A stretch of DNA of 64,000 nucleotides from Oopsacas minuta (GCA_024704765.1 JAKMXF010000310.1:372001-436000), one strand, 5' to 3'. Counted from the stretch's first letter, positions 32,836 to 44,217 are shown. Numbers and translations are program-made. The notes: generated by a model not told the origin, from the letters alone.

Positions 32836-33837
32836 ATGAGCTCCATTACAGAACTACTCACACAAGAAGTAAATCAGAAATGCGCAGATTGCTCGTCTCC
32901 AAACATTACTCATGTCTCTACAAAATTCGGGACATTAGTTTGCAGCGATTGTGCTAAAATACATAAAGATGTTATCAGCGATAAAGTCGAGTTACTCCCG
33001 TGTGATAAACTTCCAGAAGATGTAGAAATAAATGGAAACGTAGCGAATAATACATTTGAACAGCATCTCCCACAATTCTACGCCAAACCAAATCCCGAAA
33101 GCAAAAGCTGGGTGAAAGAGCATTTCATCAATAGCAAATACAATCGAGAAATATTCTCCTCGACTGAAACATTAAATAAAAGTAATATCGGAAAGGGTGT
33201 GAAAAGCGGACAAATGCACAAGAAGGGCAAAAGCAAAGAAGTCTGGAAACCACGTACATTTATCCTGAAGGATGGTACATTCAAATACTTCATCAATCAC
33301 AGTGACGAACATCCTAAATCCATAATGGAAGTGAAGGACATTGAAGTAAAATTTGAACTGATCGACCAATCCCTGGTACTTGCAATTACACAGAAAAACA
33401 AAAGTGACAGAACATACTATGTGTTGAGCTCAACAGCCCGTGAAACAGTAGAATGGTACTATTGCATTGCATCAGCTAAATACGGGAATAATTCAGATTC
33501 AGCCCACACAGAAACCAATACCATTTCTACTCACATGTATAAAACAGGTCCTAACTCACATGACAAGTGGAAGAGGAGATGGTTCTCTCTCAGTAATAAT
33601 TACATTACCTACTTTAAAGAAAAACTAGACTCTCATGCTAAAGGACATATCGAAATAGGCAATACATCAGAGGGATACAATCTGATAGAGGGACCTGCAA
33701 AGCATGGAAAGGAAACACCCACTGAGTACAGTTTTACTCTTATTACCCCAAATAGAGAGTTCAAATTGTGTGCAGAGACGAAGGAAGACCAACAAGCATG
33801 GATGAAAGCACTGAGACAAATAGTTTTAATTGAGTAA
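32836..33837 (+). CDS. Centaurin-alpha (ADAP)-like protein: ArfGAP zinc finger plus two PH domains
   Basis: An intronless gene of 333 residues. Residues about 9-110 form an ArfGAP domain with the exact zinc spacing C-x2-C-x16-C-x2-C (CADC ... CSDC). PH1 spans about 121-220 (GQMHKKGKSKEVWKPRTFIL) and ends in the usual Trp helix (ETVEWYYCIASA). PH2 spans about 232-332 (HMYKTGPNSHDKWKRRWFSL, then IEIGNTSEGY and EDQQAWMKALRQ). The order and spacing match ADAP1/2, which bind phosphoinositides at the plasma membrane and act on ARF6. Oddly, the residue after IH in the CSDCAKIHK motif is Lys, where active ArfGAPs have the catalytic Arg finger; GAP activity may be lost or altered. Confidence 0.88.
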   Translation: MSSITELLTQEVNQKCADCSSPNITHVSTKFGTLVCSDCAKIHKDVISDKVELLPCDKLPEDVEINGNVANNTFEQHLPQFYAKPNPESKSWVKEHFINSKYNREIFSSTETLNKSNIGKGVKSGQMHKKGKSKEVWKPRTFILKDGTFKYFINHSDEHPKSIMEVKDIEVKFELIDQSLVLAITQKNKSDRTYYVLSSTARETVEWYYCIASAKYGNNSDSAHTETNTISTHMYKTGPNSHDKWKRRWFSLSNNYITYFKEKLDSHAKGHIEIGNTSEGYNLIEGPAKHGKETPTEYSFTLITPNREFKLCAETKEDQQAWMKALRQIVLIE

Positions 33838-34086
33838 CAAACTGTAACATTTCATTCAACTGCTAATCATTAATTTAGAAAATAAAATTGCTAAAAGCAT
33901 ATTTACAACTTAACAAATTTGGGCAATAATAAATATATTCAAATAAACATATTTTATTAAAATATATTTGTTGAATATTATGCAAATATCAGGAATTGTA
34001 TCTAAATCTGAGGTCTGATTGCTGATAGTAATAGTAAAAGTTATCTATAATGAATCACTGAATCAATTCAAAGTCTTCCCGAAATC

Positions 34087-34341
34087 TATATTATTAAACC
34101 TCAATTGTTGTTTGTTTGTTTTCAAGGAAAGGATTTACGGTATGCAATTTTGAAATTGTCACATAACTATGTATTTATTGTGTTTATTAAGTAAATAGAA
34201 TTCAATAAAACTTCACTAAATATATCGAACATGCTGAATCCGATTTTCACACGCATGGATTGATCATATGTAAATTTATTGTTGTTTTTATGAATATAAA
34301 GTAAACAAATTTCAAATTGAGGTAGAATCATACTTTCACTT
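34087..34341 (+). repeat. Dispersed three-hairpin repeat, copy E (3' truncated)
   Basis: Head ATTATTAAACCTCAATTGTT, then TTTCAAGGAAAGGATTTACG and the full core to GAGGTAGAATCATACTTTCA, where it stops before the hairpin end. It is very similar to copy F at 52482, so these two may be recent relatives. Confidence 0.75.
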
Positions 34342-34802
34342 CCTGTGAGAGAAATGTTAGATGTCAGGTAAGTAACATTGTAACTGACACGCAGCTAATA
34401 TGGAGATACGGATGCTCTGCTCATTTGTTAAATCTATTAGCACAAGTTGTACAAATTGCTGACGTAAAAGAGCAAGATAATCAGAGATAATAGAAATACA
34501 CATCTACCTGCAGCTAGATACGAAGTAATCTCTTGATATTCCGAAAGAAATAAGATGGAATACTTTGACGGACTGTTTGGATAGCTATATTTCTAACTGG
34601 CATATCCTTGTGCAGGTTTGTCTTAATTATCAATGGAAATGTCAATCAAGTTGAGTCGACTGGAAATGAAACTACCGGACCGGCGGACAGAAGTAAAAAT
34701 GGTCGAATTAACTAAGAACAGAAATAGACTGAATTATCACCAAATGTTATTCTAAAAGAAAAATGGGAGAGAATAACCTGAGAGTACAATCATTATTAAT
34801 GA
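34342..34802. other. Intergenic spacer
   Basis: Sequence between repeat copy E and the 3' end of the HSPBAP1-like gene. No gene is seen. Confidence 0.35.
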
Positions 34803-37800
34803 TCATTTATCCTTTGTAATAGCAGCCAATAATTCTTGTGAAATAAAATCTACAACATTTTTCTGAGTTAGAATCAGTAATAAAATATCTTTTACTTTCT
34901 CATTCTGATCGGAATTTTGTTGTTTGGATTTAGCTGAGATCTCCTTCATTGCATTTTCAAGGTAAGAATAATTGTCTTCCATTAAAGAATATTCCTAAGA
35001 AAAGAAAAAAAACTGAATTACAAATCATAATAGTATGACTGTGTTTCGTGTTATTACATTGTACAACGTATATAGAACTATACTAATTAACTGATTACGA
35101 CTGAAGTTGTATTTCTTCGTTTTAACCAATTCCTGTACCAAAAACGAGATTTTAGCACCTTTTGACATCATAAAATCACGCATTTTCCCGGCCGTATTCG
35201 GTTAAGTATATTCCTATTTTGTCAACGTTGACGAATCGGGATATAATTCTAGAACAAGCAAACTCCATAGTTTGATAATTTATGGAAATTATACAGTTCA
35301 TGAGATGTTGCACCGTCCTATAATGCCATAAGTATAACCTACAGCAATTACGTGCGGCGCTAACCTAATCTGTTAATGTTTACAAATGAGAATAAACGAA
35401 ACGGAAAGATATTACAAGAAATGTGACATACGTAGGTCACATAAAGAAATTCATCTTGCTTCTTCATGGAGCAAATATTTGACAAAAACAGTATCATACA
35501 TCCTGTTAATCTTTATTTATCACTATCAGTCACGTTACAAAATTAATTAGCAATCTCACTTTAGTTCCATGTTATAATTAAATTTAGCTATTTTACTGTA
35601 GGAGTACCATGGATATTATGAATCAATTAATTGTTGGCTTAACTTTGAAAATAAAGGCTGGTACCAATCCTGTAGATTACGGGATTGATGTATACAAAAT
35701 TAGAAAAACTTGCACAATATTAGTGTGATTATCAGGTTTGTCAAAATATTTCTGATTTTCAGCACAACTCAGTGTTTTCATAAATATAAGCAGTTCATGT
35801 GTGATTAATTCAGGTTAAGTCACTGACGACAGCACAGCTCAGTTGATTTATCATAACAGTTTTATAGACTATATCCTCCTTTTATCTAACTAATATTTAA
35901 CTTGGTGGTGATAATAACTCATACTGGCACACCCACTATCTTAATGTAATTATCTCCAGTATTTATCAGATTGATACAAGTAAGGAACATAGGATTTTGG
36001 CATTCTCATTATTACTCTACTAGAGAGTACATTTTGTATTAACATATGAGTATTTAGCCGTGACTGAGGGAGCACTTGAAATACTTGAATAAAACCCTGC
36101 AGTGTTAAACTAGTTATTGTTGTCCAATGATAACAGATAGTTGTACAAATGACACATGATTAATTAGCGTATATAATTATAATTATTTATCGATGATATG
36201 AATAGGATATGATAGGATTGTTAATAGACTTACTTCCTTAGGATTCAGCCAGAGAGATGTATCTAGATCACACCCTTTCAGTGAAAATACCTAATAGACA
36301 CAAGAAGTAGTTTTAAAATGTTTGAACAAGAGCAATCTTATGATTAATCAATTCTCATATTACTTGTAATTCTCAGTTACAAATAAAATAGTAAATAATT
36401 TTAGTAGATAATTATATCGACATTGATTGCACGGTAGAATTCTTAATGCTAACCTAGGTAACACGTGACTCGGATAGTGAGTATATATTAGATAATCCGT
36501 GGCCTCGTACTAACGAAATTATACTGTAATCAGTGACGCAGCCAGCGTGGTACTGAGCGGTACTGAGTGGTACTAGAGCATCAGTAGTAAATATTACAGC
36601 ACCACATACAGGTCTGGATTTGGATGAAGTGATTCATATTTTAAATTGTTAGAGAGGCGCTGTAAAAATAGATTTGTAAGGTTTATGGTCGTGTTTTAAC
36701 TCTATCATAGTGTCAAACTTATTCTGGAATTCCTGACTTCATTTTATACAATCGGATAACTATTGGTAGTATTTATCAATTATATAACCTCCATATTTAA
36801 ATATTATTAGCACCATACACAACCTTTCAGCATCGTGCTAGCACCATTAGTAGTGCTAGCAACAAAGCCTCGTAACACTTGAGATAAGAATTATAAGAAC
36901 AATTAATATAAAATATTCTTAACTTAAGTATAAACATACCATAATCCGTACATAAGCTTCTCTAAGTCTATCTTCTGAGTCATTTTCCTGGTAATATCAT
37001 ACAAACCATGGATAATTACGTATAATATATAACAGACTGTGTATTAACTCACTAGCTCTATCCATGTGTTTACACTAACAGCTGTTTCTAGACAGATTAC
37101 GAAATGCCACCAATGTTTAGGTACGAACAAAACATCTCCTGGTTCTACAACTACCTGTAGTTAACAAACAATAACAAATCCACAACAACTTCTGTGTATT
37201 TGATATACAGTATATTCCTAAATAAGTGCCTGGGCGCTTTATCTTTTCGTAGGCATTTTTCCGTATAAATTTTAGTGCAGCTCCCATAGGGAGATGCCCT
37301 AATGGCATGATGATGTGCTACGTTCGTGTGCGCTCGTGCGAAATGTAACAGAAGATGCATGAAAATTGGTATAGATACATTTTGGGTCGGAGATTTGCAC
37401 ATAGGGTATGAATTTTCTTTAGTGAATATTTCACACCTTTTTGGTGATTAATCATATTTTCATACCTTTCTATGTAAAACTCAAAAACATGCTAGAGACT
37501 AAGTTTCATCATGTTGCCAGGGTTAATTGGATTGGTAGAGTTCGATTTTGAGATTTTGAGAGTCTGAAAGTAACTAATTCACAGATTATCATATGATTAA
37601 TTTTATTTTTTCACACCTTCTGGAAATATTTCAAAATGATGCAAGAGATACTTTTCAACTTCTAGTCAGGTAATCGAGTATGTAGATTTCAAATTTCACA
37701 ATTAAAAATCTACATGATTTGCCCAGAATACCATGGATAATATGGACAAAATCTGGAAAAGCGGCAAATTCATTTTTCAAAAGTTTAGATCAGCAGTTCC

Positions 37801-39361
37801 CAACTTGGGTTCTATGGACGACAGCAGAGGGCCCACAGGACCCATTGAGTATATGGGACACAGAATGTGGTAAAATTGGTATAGACGGCCCACGGGTAAA
37901 AAGGGTTGGGAACTGGGTGTTAGGATATAATGATTTACAGATCATCCGATTAGTGGTGTTGTATGCCCATTTACTTACCTATATTACATGAACTATGGAT
38001 ATTTTCTATCCATGATGGTTCACTTACCTCTCTCTATTATTGCTATCCACTATGGGTTCACAATTTATACTTCCTATTACACATCTACTTATTGAATTAC
38101 ATTATGTGTAAACAACAAAACAAAGAATTTTTACTTAATAAAATTGTTATTCATTTGTTGTGATTATTGTGCAATTGTAACATACAAGTACTTATATAAC
38201 GAAATGATAGTTTCAGTTTGTGAGTACCTACGTAGAATTCCTAACCACTGACAAAAGTTGTATCGTATATGGTGGGCTTTCTTCTCCTATTTGCATTATA
38301 TCAATTTATAATTTACCAAATAATGAATCAATAAAAATTTAGTAAACAATCTGTGAATAGAAATAAATGACACAAGTAGATGCGTAATAGGAAGTATAAA
38401 TTGTGAAGCCATAGAGAGAGATATGAACCGTCATAGATAGAAAATATCGATGGTTCACGTAATAGAGGTAAGTAAACCGGTAAGTAAATGGTCATACAAC
38501 AGTACATATGATACCCCATAATTACGAATACAGTATAACTACCTGCTGTACTCTAGCTCCTTTGAATTTAGGATAAATAGAATAGTCCGGATACATCATA
38601 TTGACAGGACTAAACACACTAGACTCCTCATAAGGAAACCTGGTAGCATACATCTTATCATGCTCACTAGGTGCTACTAAATACCAACACTTCCGTCCAT
38701 ATAACTGTGCTACTATATTATAACCATACGTGTCGTAATGGCAGGGAGTGTGAGCTAGTTCCGAGCCTATCCATATTGTACTGTGCTTACCATCTCTTTT
38801 CTCAAATCCAAGCCCAGACCAATCTAGGGAGGAGAGGAGGGAAGGAGTATCCTCGAACAGCTGGAACATGTATTTATAGTCACAGTACACCCAGTAATCA
38901 CTAGGAGGGTAGCAGGAGAGGGTAGTCCCTGATTCAGATACATCTGTAGATACTTCAGAAGAAACAGAATGAGATATCTTAACTCTCTTAGCTGAAGATA
39001 TATCAGCTGATATACTGGAGGTGTCATGAGAGGTAGAGGCTATATCTGTAAAATTATCCTCTCTTAGCCACGTTACTAACTCAGATAAAGTACCCTGTAC
39101 ATAATGGCAGTCAGTCTCATAGTGAGTTTCCTTATTCGTGGGTGACAACCAATTCTTTTCACCAATCTTGAATGAAGTAGATACAGTAGGTGCTGACCTG
39201 GCCAGATACTCAGGTGTCCACTTAAGAGGTTCTTTCCATTCAGAGCGATCAAGGAGAGTTCCCCTTAGAATGCGGGGCTCTGTCAGAGTCTTAACAAACT
39301 CATTAAGATTGAGTGTATCATGTGGTAAATACAGTTCTAAAACCTTATCATACTCCTGCAT
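34803..39361 (-). CDS. HSPBAP1: HSPB1-associated protein 1-like JmjC-domain oxygenase, five exons
   Basis: The exons are 38543-39361, 37053-37154, 36940-36987, 36234-36290 and 34803-34994, all with GT..AG junctions in frame, giving about 405 residues. The JmjC cupin lies in exons 1-2: STIWIGSELAHTPCHYDTYG gives the metal-binding H-x-D (HYD), and DVLFVPKHWWHFV supplies the distal His. RFPYEESSVFSPVN is characteristic of HSPBAP1. Exons 3 and 4 (ENDSEDRLREAYVRIM; LDTSLWLNPKE) and the C-terminal helix (ILLLILTQKNVVDFISQELL) also align with the family in order. JmjC proteins are Fe(II)/2-oxoglutarate oxygenases; the human protein binds HSPB1, and its substrate is unclear. A mariner ends 42 bp before the ATG. 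Intron 2 is only 65 bp. Confidence 0.92.
37210..37480 (-). repeat. Second dispersed repeat family, copy 2 (in HSPBAP1 intron 1)
   Basis: Reverse orientation of the repeat at 21190-21415, sharing the GGGCATCTCCCTAT end (seen here as ATAGGGAGATGCCC) and the AAAAAGGTGTGAAATATTCACT block. Confidence 0.6.
37792..37916. mobile_element. Short hAT-like MITE in HSPBAP1 intron 1
   Basis: The left end CAGCAGTTCCCAACTTGGG and right end GGGTTGGGAACTG are the inverted termini typical of many hAT MITEs. The interior is GC-richer than its surroundings. The duplication is degraded (GTTTAGAT against GTGTTAG). Confidence 0.55.
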
Positions 39362-39403
39362 GCTATAAAAACATTATTCCTTCTAAGTGTAGTGCAGTGA
39401 GTA

Positions 39404-40715
39404 CGAGGGTCGTCCAAAAAGTATTTAGAATGAATGCTGTAACTTCATTTCTTGCACACCAATACATCATTTATAACTACTCTAGTTAAAATATCTAAGC
39501 TTTCTATCTTTTAAACTTTTTTGACAGCTACTTATATAGTCAGCACTTGGCTCTAATTTTAAATTCGTACCTAATTATTTCTCATGGATTTACATTTGGA
39601 AAGGAGGGACTTTCGCGTAATGATTTTTTATGACTTTATGAGAAAATTCAGTCCTAAAGAATCACATATTCAACTTCAGGACACATTTGGAGAAAAATCA
39701 CCATCTTTGGCTACAGTGTACAACTGGTACGGTGAATTTAACCGTGGACGAAAGACTCTAAGTGATGAGATGCGATCAGGACGTCCTGCAGATGCGGTTA
39801 ACCCAGAAAATATCCAGAAAGTTAAGAAAATAATCAAAAATGAGCGTCGAATCATAATAGACGAAATAATGAGTCATTTAGACATCAGCAGAGGAAGCCT
39901 CCATGCCTTACTTCATGAACATCTCTTGGTGAGGAAAGTGGCTACACGTTGGATTCCACATAAACTTTCTGAAGAACAAATGACAACTCGAGTGGATTGG
40001 TGCAAATTTATGATTAGAAAATTCGATTATGATCGTTCAAAGCTATTGAATACATTAATTACAGGAGATGAGACTTGGATTTACCAATATGACCCAGAGA
40101 CGAAGCAACAATCTTCAATTTGGCTTTTTCCAGATGATGATCCCCCCTCAAAAATTGAGACGTGCACGAAGTGGCAACAAGCAAATGGTCGCCAGTTTCA
40201 TCTCTAAAAAGGGACATGTGCTACTATTCCCCTTACAGAGCAAAAGACTGTAACTGCGAGTTGGTATGTCAACATTTGCATGCCTCAGGTGATAGAAAAG
40301 TGGAGCATTTTACATCCTAAAGCCTACCTCACCTCACTTCAATGGCACCATGACAATGCAAGTGCACACAAGGCAGCTTTAACAATGGATTTCATTGCAG
40401 AAAATGGTATAAAATTGATACCCCATCCAGCATATTCCCCAGATTTGGCGCCATGCGACTTCTTTCTTTTCCCGAAACTAAAAAAGAAGATCAAAGGGGT
40501 CCATTTCAATAGTGCAGAAGAGGCAAGACTGGCTTATAATGAGGCCCTCCAAGACCTAACCAAAGAAGACTGGGAAAATTGTTTTGAAAGTTGGTATAGA
40601 AGGATGGATTTATGCATACAGTCATCTGGTATATACTTCGAGAAACTATAAAAAAAATAATCCATTTCCTACTATTCTTTCATATAGATTCTAAAAACTT
40701 TTTGGACTACCCTCG
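39404..40715 (+). mobile_element. mariner transposon 2 (complete ends, defective), upstream of HSPBAP1
   Basis: Terminal repeats CGAGGGTCGTCCAAAAAGT (39404) and its near-inverse (ending 40715) are flanked by TA at 39402-39403 and 40716-40717. The length is 1312 bp. The ends and transposase differ from mariner 1, so two lineages are present. The left end lies 42 bp from the HSPBAP1 start codon, so it is within that gene's 5' UTR or promoter. Confidence 0.95.
39584..40651 (+). pseudogene. mariner (DD34D) transposase 2, frameshifted
   Basis: From ATG (MDLHLERRDFRVMI) the helix-turn-helix half is intact (SLATVYNWYGEFNRGRKTLS, RSGRPADAVNPEN), followed by the first catalytic motif ITGDETWIYQYDP. 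Near 40150 the frame is lost after PPSKIE and continues in a second frame (KQMVASFISKKG); after a further shift near 40215 it resumes at ASWYVNICMPQVIEKWSI. The second and third motifs (HHDNASAHK; YSPDLAPCDFF) are intact with 34 residues between the Asps. The C-terminus ends normally at YFEKL. The copy is inactive. Confidence 0.92.
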
Positions 40716-41102
40716 TATCATCAGCACAGTATAAGATACACTACTTGTTAAGGTTAGAAGTAATAGTGTAAATTACATAAGAGCCACACAGGAATTGATT
40801 ACTCCACATATATATCATGAACCATTTATTTTCAGACATGTTGTCAGTGGCGTTGACAGGCTGGGGCAAAGGCGCATTTGCACCACCTGTTGTTACGTTG
40901 AGCTAGGTAATGTCACACCACATGCACTATTTCGCGGCACCTGAGCCGTTCATGCGTCACTCATGCGTCAATAGTCTGCCAAGGCTGACTATGCTACTGT
41001 ATTAATGTTAATGCATGCTAGGGCAGAGACTAGAATATATAAGATATATTATTCGTTACAGTTTAGCTTAGATTTAACAGCAATTTTATTATATTCAAGC
41101 AC
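40716..41102. other. Spacer between mariner 2 and EXOG
   Basis: A CAGTGGCGTTGACAGGCTGG block near 40854 resembles one end of a hAT-type element, but no partner end was found. No gene is seen. Confidence 0.3.
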
Positions 41103-42176
41103 CTAACCTTTCCCTGCTTGTGACTTCTTATCCTGTACAGATCTATCTTGTACCTCACTCAATTCCTGTCTCTTCTGATTATAAATAGACAGAATCTCAT
41201 CAGTTGGAGTTACTCCATCCTCTAGCAACAATCTCTTCCAATTCTTCTCCAGTTCCTCTATAGAGGAAGAGATTTTCAGATTCCTATCTGAGATATAAAG
41301 ATGGAACTTCTTGTCAGACATTAGTTCGCATCCTCCTGAAGTACAAAGGTCATCGTAATCTTTTAATTTCTCTAAAAAGTGTAACCCCACCCGCTTCTCT
41401 AGAACCTCTAGAGGTACCCTGAAGTTAACAAGAGGTTGTGTATCTATTTTCTTGTTAGGAACAATAAAGGCACTCATCATAGGAAAGTCATTTTCCCGCT
41501 CAATTACGATAATTTTAAATAAGTGAGTAGGAACAGCAACGTTATTCTCTCCAATAACTTGATATTTTACGTATTTCTTTCCATCAGGTTCTTGTACAGG
41601 TGAGAACACAGGGCCGGAATATACAGTAGCAGCTCCGTACTTCTTAGCCAGATCTCTGACATGCATCTCCATCCTATTCCAATATCCTGAATTATTCTTG
41701 TAATCCTGTGGGAGTATGTTAGTCAGATAAAAAGTGTCTGTCATTGATTCAGTTGAGTGTTTGTAGTTACCAGCTGCTGCCATGTGTCCTCTGCTGTAGC
41801 CGGATCTACGATAGTCTTCATTCTGAGATTGGAACTTCTTGTCCACTCGCTCATCAGCTGTGAATTTGCACTTTGTACGTTTGGCGCCCCCGCTCAGGTG
41901 CTGACTAGTAATGTACTCACCCACCCAGAGAGGGATCCGCTTTGTTTGGTCATACACCGAGAGGAAGTCTGGATTAAGGACGACAGGAATGCCCCCATGA
42001 GGCAAGCCATATTTGAGGATATGTAGAGATTCGTATTTCCTCTCTTTTCTGAAGGATTTGAGGCTCATTGAGTTCTGAGGAAACCTGATATGATCATACT
42101 CTACTTGACTCAAGTATATCATTCCACTTGTGCAGAATGTGCCGCACAGGAAACTCATAACTGCAACTCTAGCCAT
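41103..42176 (-). CDS. EXOG: EXOG-type mitochondrial endo/exonuclease (DNA/RNA non-specific nuclease, beta-beta-alpha-metal)
   Basis: A complete gene of 357 residues. I chose ATG 42176 (MARVAVMSFLCGTFCTSGMI) because upstream codons look like untranslated sequence with an acceptor-like TTTCTCACAG. A short hydrophobic N-terminus fits a mitochondrial membrane anchor. The nuclease core carries SRGHMAAAGN (His about 131 is the general base), then TNILPQDYKNNSGYWNRMEM with the metal-binding Asn and Glu. SRGH rather than DRGH distinguishes EXOG from EndoG. VKYQVIGENNVAVPTHLFKI and a C-terminal wing-like helical region (LEKNWKRLLLEDGVTPTDEI) also match EXOG. The length is normal (human 368). EXOG acts in mitochondrial DNA repair and primer removal. 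Confidence 0.93.
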   Translation of the reverse strand: MARVAVMSFLCGTFCTSGMIYLSQVEYDHIRFPQNSMSLKSFRKERKYESLHILKYGLPHGGIPVVLNPDFLSVYDQTKRIPLWVGEYITSQHLSGGAKRTKCKFTADERVDKKFQSQNEDYRRSGYSRGHMAAAGNYKHSTESMTDTFYLTNILPQDYKNNSGYWNRMEMHVRDLAKKYGAATVYSGPVFSPVQEPDGKKYVKYQVIGENNVAVPTHLFKIIVIERENDFPMMSAFIVPNKKIDTQPLVNFRVPLEVLEKRVGLHFLEKLKDYDDLCTSGGCELMSDKKFHLYISDRNLKISSSIEELEKNWKRLLLEDGVTPTDEILSIYNQKRQELSEVQDRSVQDKKSQAGKG

Positions 42177-42274
42177 ACTAATCTGTGAGAAATAAAAATA
42201 TATCCATAACATATACATACCCACCTTTATAGCTCACACAACTTCAGTTCATAGATCAATACAAAGGACGTGCA

Positions 42275-42905
42275 AGCTTCGTTTGCTCTCGCTGCGCGGC
42301 TTAGGAACACTCTGTGTTCGGCTGTTCACATGTAAAACAGCACTTCGTGCCTCGAGTTACTATTATAGGAACAGCAATTTCTCACAAATATGAGTAGAGG
42401 TTCGTTCCTAAAGAAATGAATGAAAGTGGACTAAAGTTGCCCCGCTTATGGAGGTCCCCCATTTGTATTATAAAGAGACTAGAGACCCCACTTATAGAAG
42501 TTGCACTATACTTGATTAGAGCAAACCCCTAAGCATATTTCAAGCTAAGTTGACTAATTCATAGAAATATCCTCAAGAATAATTCTTTTTGAATAATTCA
42601 TGAATAATTCTTTATTCATGAATTAGTCAACTTAGATTTCAAGATTCAATTATTCGTTTACTTAACATTCAAAACAATAAATACATTTACATATTATTAA
42701 TTCAAAAGTGTGAAAATCGGATTCAGTATATTCAATATAGTATTTTGTTAAGTTTTAGTGAATTCTGTTTACTTACTTGGTAATGATAATTACATAATTT
42801 TACGACATCTTTGAATTACTAAATTCGAATTCAAATAGCATACCATCAATCAGTTCCTTTGACAATGCAACGGAAAAAAGACAGACAAAATTTCAATTTT
42901 ACAAT
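42275..42905 (-). repeat. Dispersed three-hairpin repeat, copy G (minus, interrupted by a MITE)
   Basis: On the minus strand the hairpin end (about 42280-42357) has GGCAC-GAA-GTGC and GAACAC-AGA-GTGTTC, the same subfamily as copy A. The body (AAGTAAACAGAATTCACTAA, CTGAATCCGATTTTCACAC) lies at about 42660-42905. The 91-bp MITE 42545-42635 and unrelated sequence separate the two parts. Confidence 0.6.
42545..42635. mobile_element. 91-bp MITE of the CTAAGTTGAC family with perfect 8-bp duplication
   Basis: It starts CTAAGTTGACTAATTCAT and ends with the inverse. ATTTCAAG flanks it on both sides (42537-42544 and 42636-42643). The same termini as the 348-bp element at 10263-10610 show one mobile family with internal deletions. 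Confidence 0.82.
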
Positions 42906-43514
42906 ATAGATATATCTGAGAGTAAGAAAATATAACCAAACTTACGGTGTGCAATTTGAACTAATATTTCAGTGTTTTAAAATACAATTTATGATTCCAT
43001 GTCATGTATTATTTCCTGGCGGAGCCATGGGGAGGGGGAGATATATAAAATAATGAGCTAAAATCGTGCAAATATCTTCGGAGACTATACATAATACATT
43101 TCTGTGAATTATAATCATATTTATCAAAACCTATTAGCAAGTGAATCTATACACATTTTTATGAATAATTTTAGTCTAATATTTGATGACCTCTTCTTTT
43201 GATGGATCATAATCGATCGACTACTTGAAGGTCATCAACAACATCTTTGGTAAATTTTTGGAGTACACATGAAGTTCCGGAAATAAAGTATGTCCGTTAC
43301 TACAAGTAGTGAGTGAGTTGGTACCATGTAAAATTGATGGAATCCACTGTGGATAAATTCTGCCATAAAGTTAAATAGAAAATGTCGTGTGGCGGTGTGG
43401 CATAAAATTTTGTAATTGCACGATTGAAAAGATATGAATAGAAATTTTTCCAAAATATGCACACGAACTATATATGTACTAAAGGTATACAGAATATTTA
43501 CAGTAAAAGGATAA
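42906..43514. other. Spacer between repeat copy G and the TM2-like gene
   Basis: AT-rich. No gene is recognised; the open frame on the minus strand here is the antisense shadow of the neighbouring gene. Confidence 0.35.
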
Positions 43515-44210
43515 ATGTATTCCCTATATCTTTGTACCCTATTGTTGTTTCTGACAGGCGTGTTTGCTGCTCCACAAACAACAATAATAACTTCATTCAC
43601 AACAGCAATACCATCAACTACTTGTCCACCGAATTCAACAGAACCGATCTGCAGAAAGAACTCAGATTGCAGTGAAATAGAGATCGCAGAACATTCTAAA
43701 TATATAGCTTGTATCAATAACAGCTGTTACTGCGACACACCATGTTTTGAGGAACAAATTGATGGTAGATGTGTCATAAATAAATGTTATATATACCATT
43801 TCAGAACGGATACTTGCCTAGCTAACGGGAATAACTGGAGAATAACTCACCTCCTAGCTAATTATGCTGGATACCTTGGGGTTGTGTATTTTTATTTGGG
43901 TCACTGGGTGCTGGGAGCATGCCAATTAACCGTTTTCTGCGTCGTATTAATAACATCACCTACCATTATACTAGCTTATTGTCTTGTGGGGTATTTAATG
44001 CTTAAAATAGGTGTGAAATTACGTGATTTATATATCGTTGTTAGGAGAGTAGTCATCAGTATTGTGGCTGTTTGTTGTCTAAATTGTTTCTTTGGTTGTA
44101 TTTGTTCTATTTGGTATGCTTTAGTAGTTATATTAGTGGCAGAAAATCTCCTCAAAGATTCCAGAGGTTGTAGTTTGACTAATGAGCCAACTTACGTGCA
44201 TTTTGTCTAA
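43515..44210 (+). CDS. Secreted/membrane cysteine-rich protein with a TM2-like domain
   Basis: An intronless ORF of 231 residues. Residues 1-19 (MYSLYLCTLLLFLTGVFAA) are a clear signal peptide. Residues about 20-100 are an extracellular Thr/Ser-rich and Cys-rich region (about ten Cys, with EPICRKNSDCSE and SCYCDTPC). From about 105 several hydrophobic helices follow, starting AGYLGVVYFYLGHWVLGACQ, which resembles the G-x-FYLG-x-G-x-Q signature of TM2 domains, then a Cys-rich hydrophobic segment (ISIVAVCCLNCFFGCICS). TM2D-family proteins are small membrane proteins with an N-terminal ectodomain, and this layout fits broadly. Classification is by pattern only; a lineage-specific membrane protein is the alternative. 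A TTG microsatellite follows the stop codon. Confidence 0.65.
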   Translation: MYSLYLCTLLLFLTGVFAAPQTTIITSFTTAIPSTTCPPNSTEPICRKNSDCSEIEIAEHSKYIACINNSCYCDTPCFEEQIDGRCVINKCYIYHFRTDTCLANGNNWRITHLLANYAGYLGVVYFYLGHWVLGACQLTVFCVVLITSPTIILAYCLVGYLMLKIGVKLRDLYIVVRRVVISIVAVCCLNCFFGCICSIWYALVVILVAENLLKDSRGCSLTNEPTYVHFV

Positions 44211-44217
44211 TTCTTGA

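Noticed and set aside
43235-43717. Minus-strand frame of 160 residues
   Set aside because: It overlaps the signal peptide and ectodomain region of the TM2-like gene in antisense and shows no domain.
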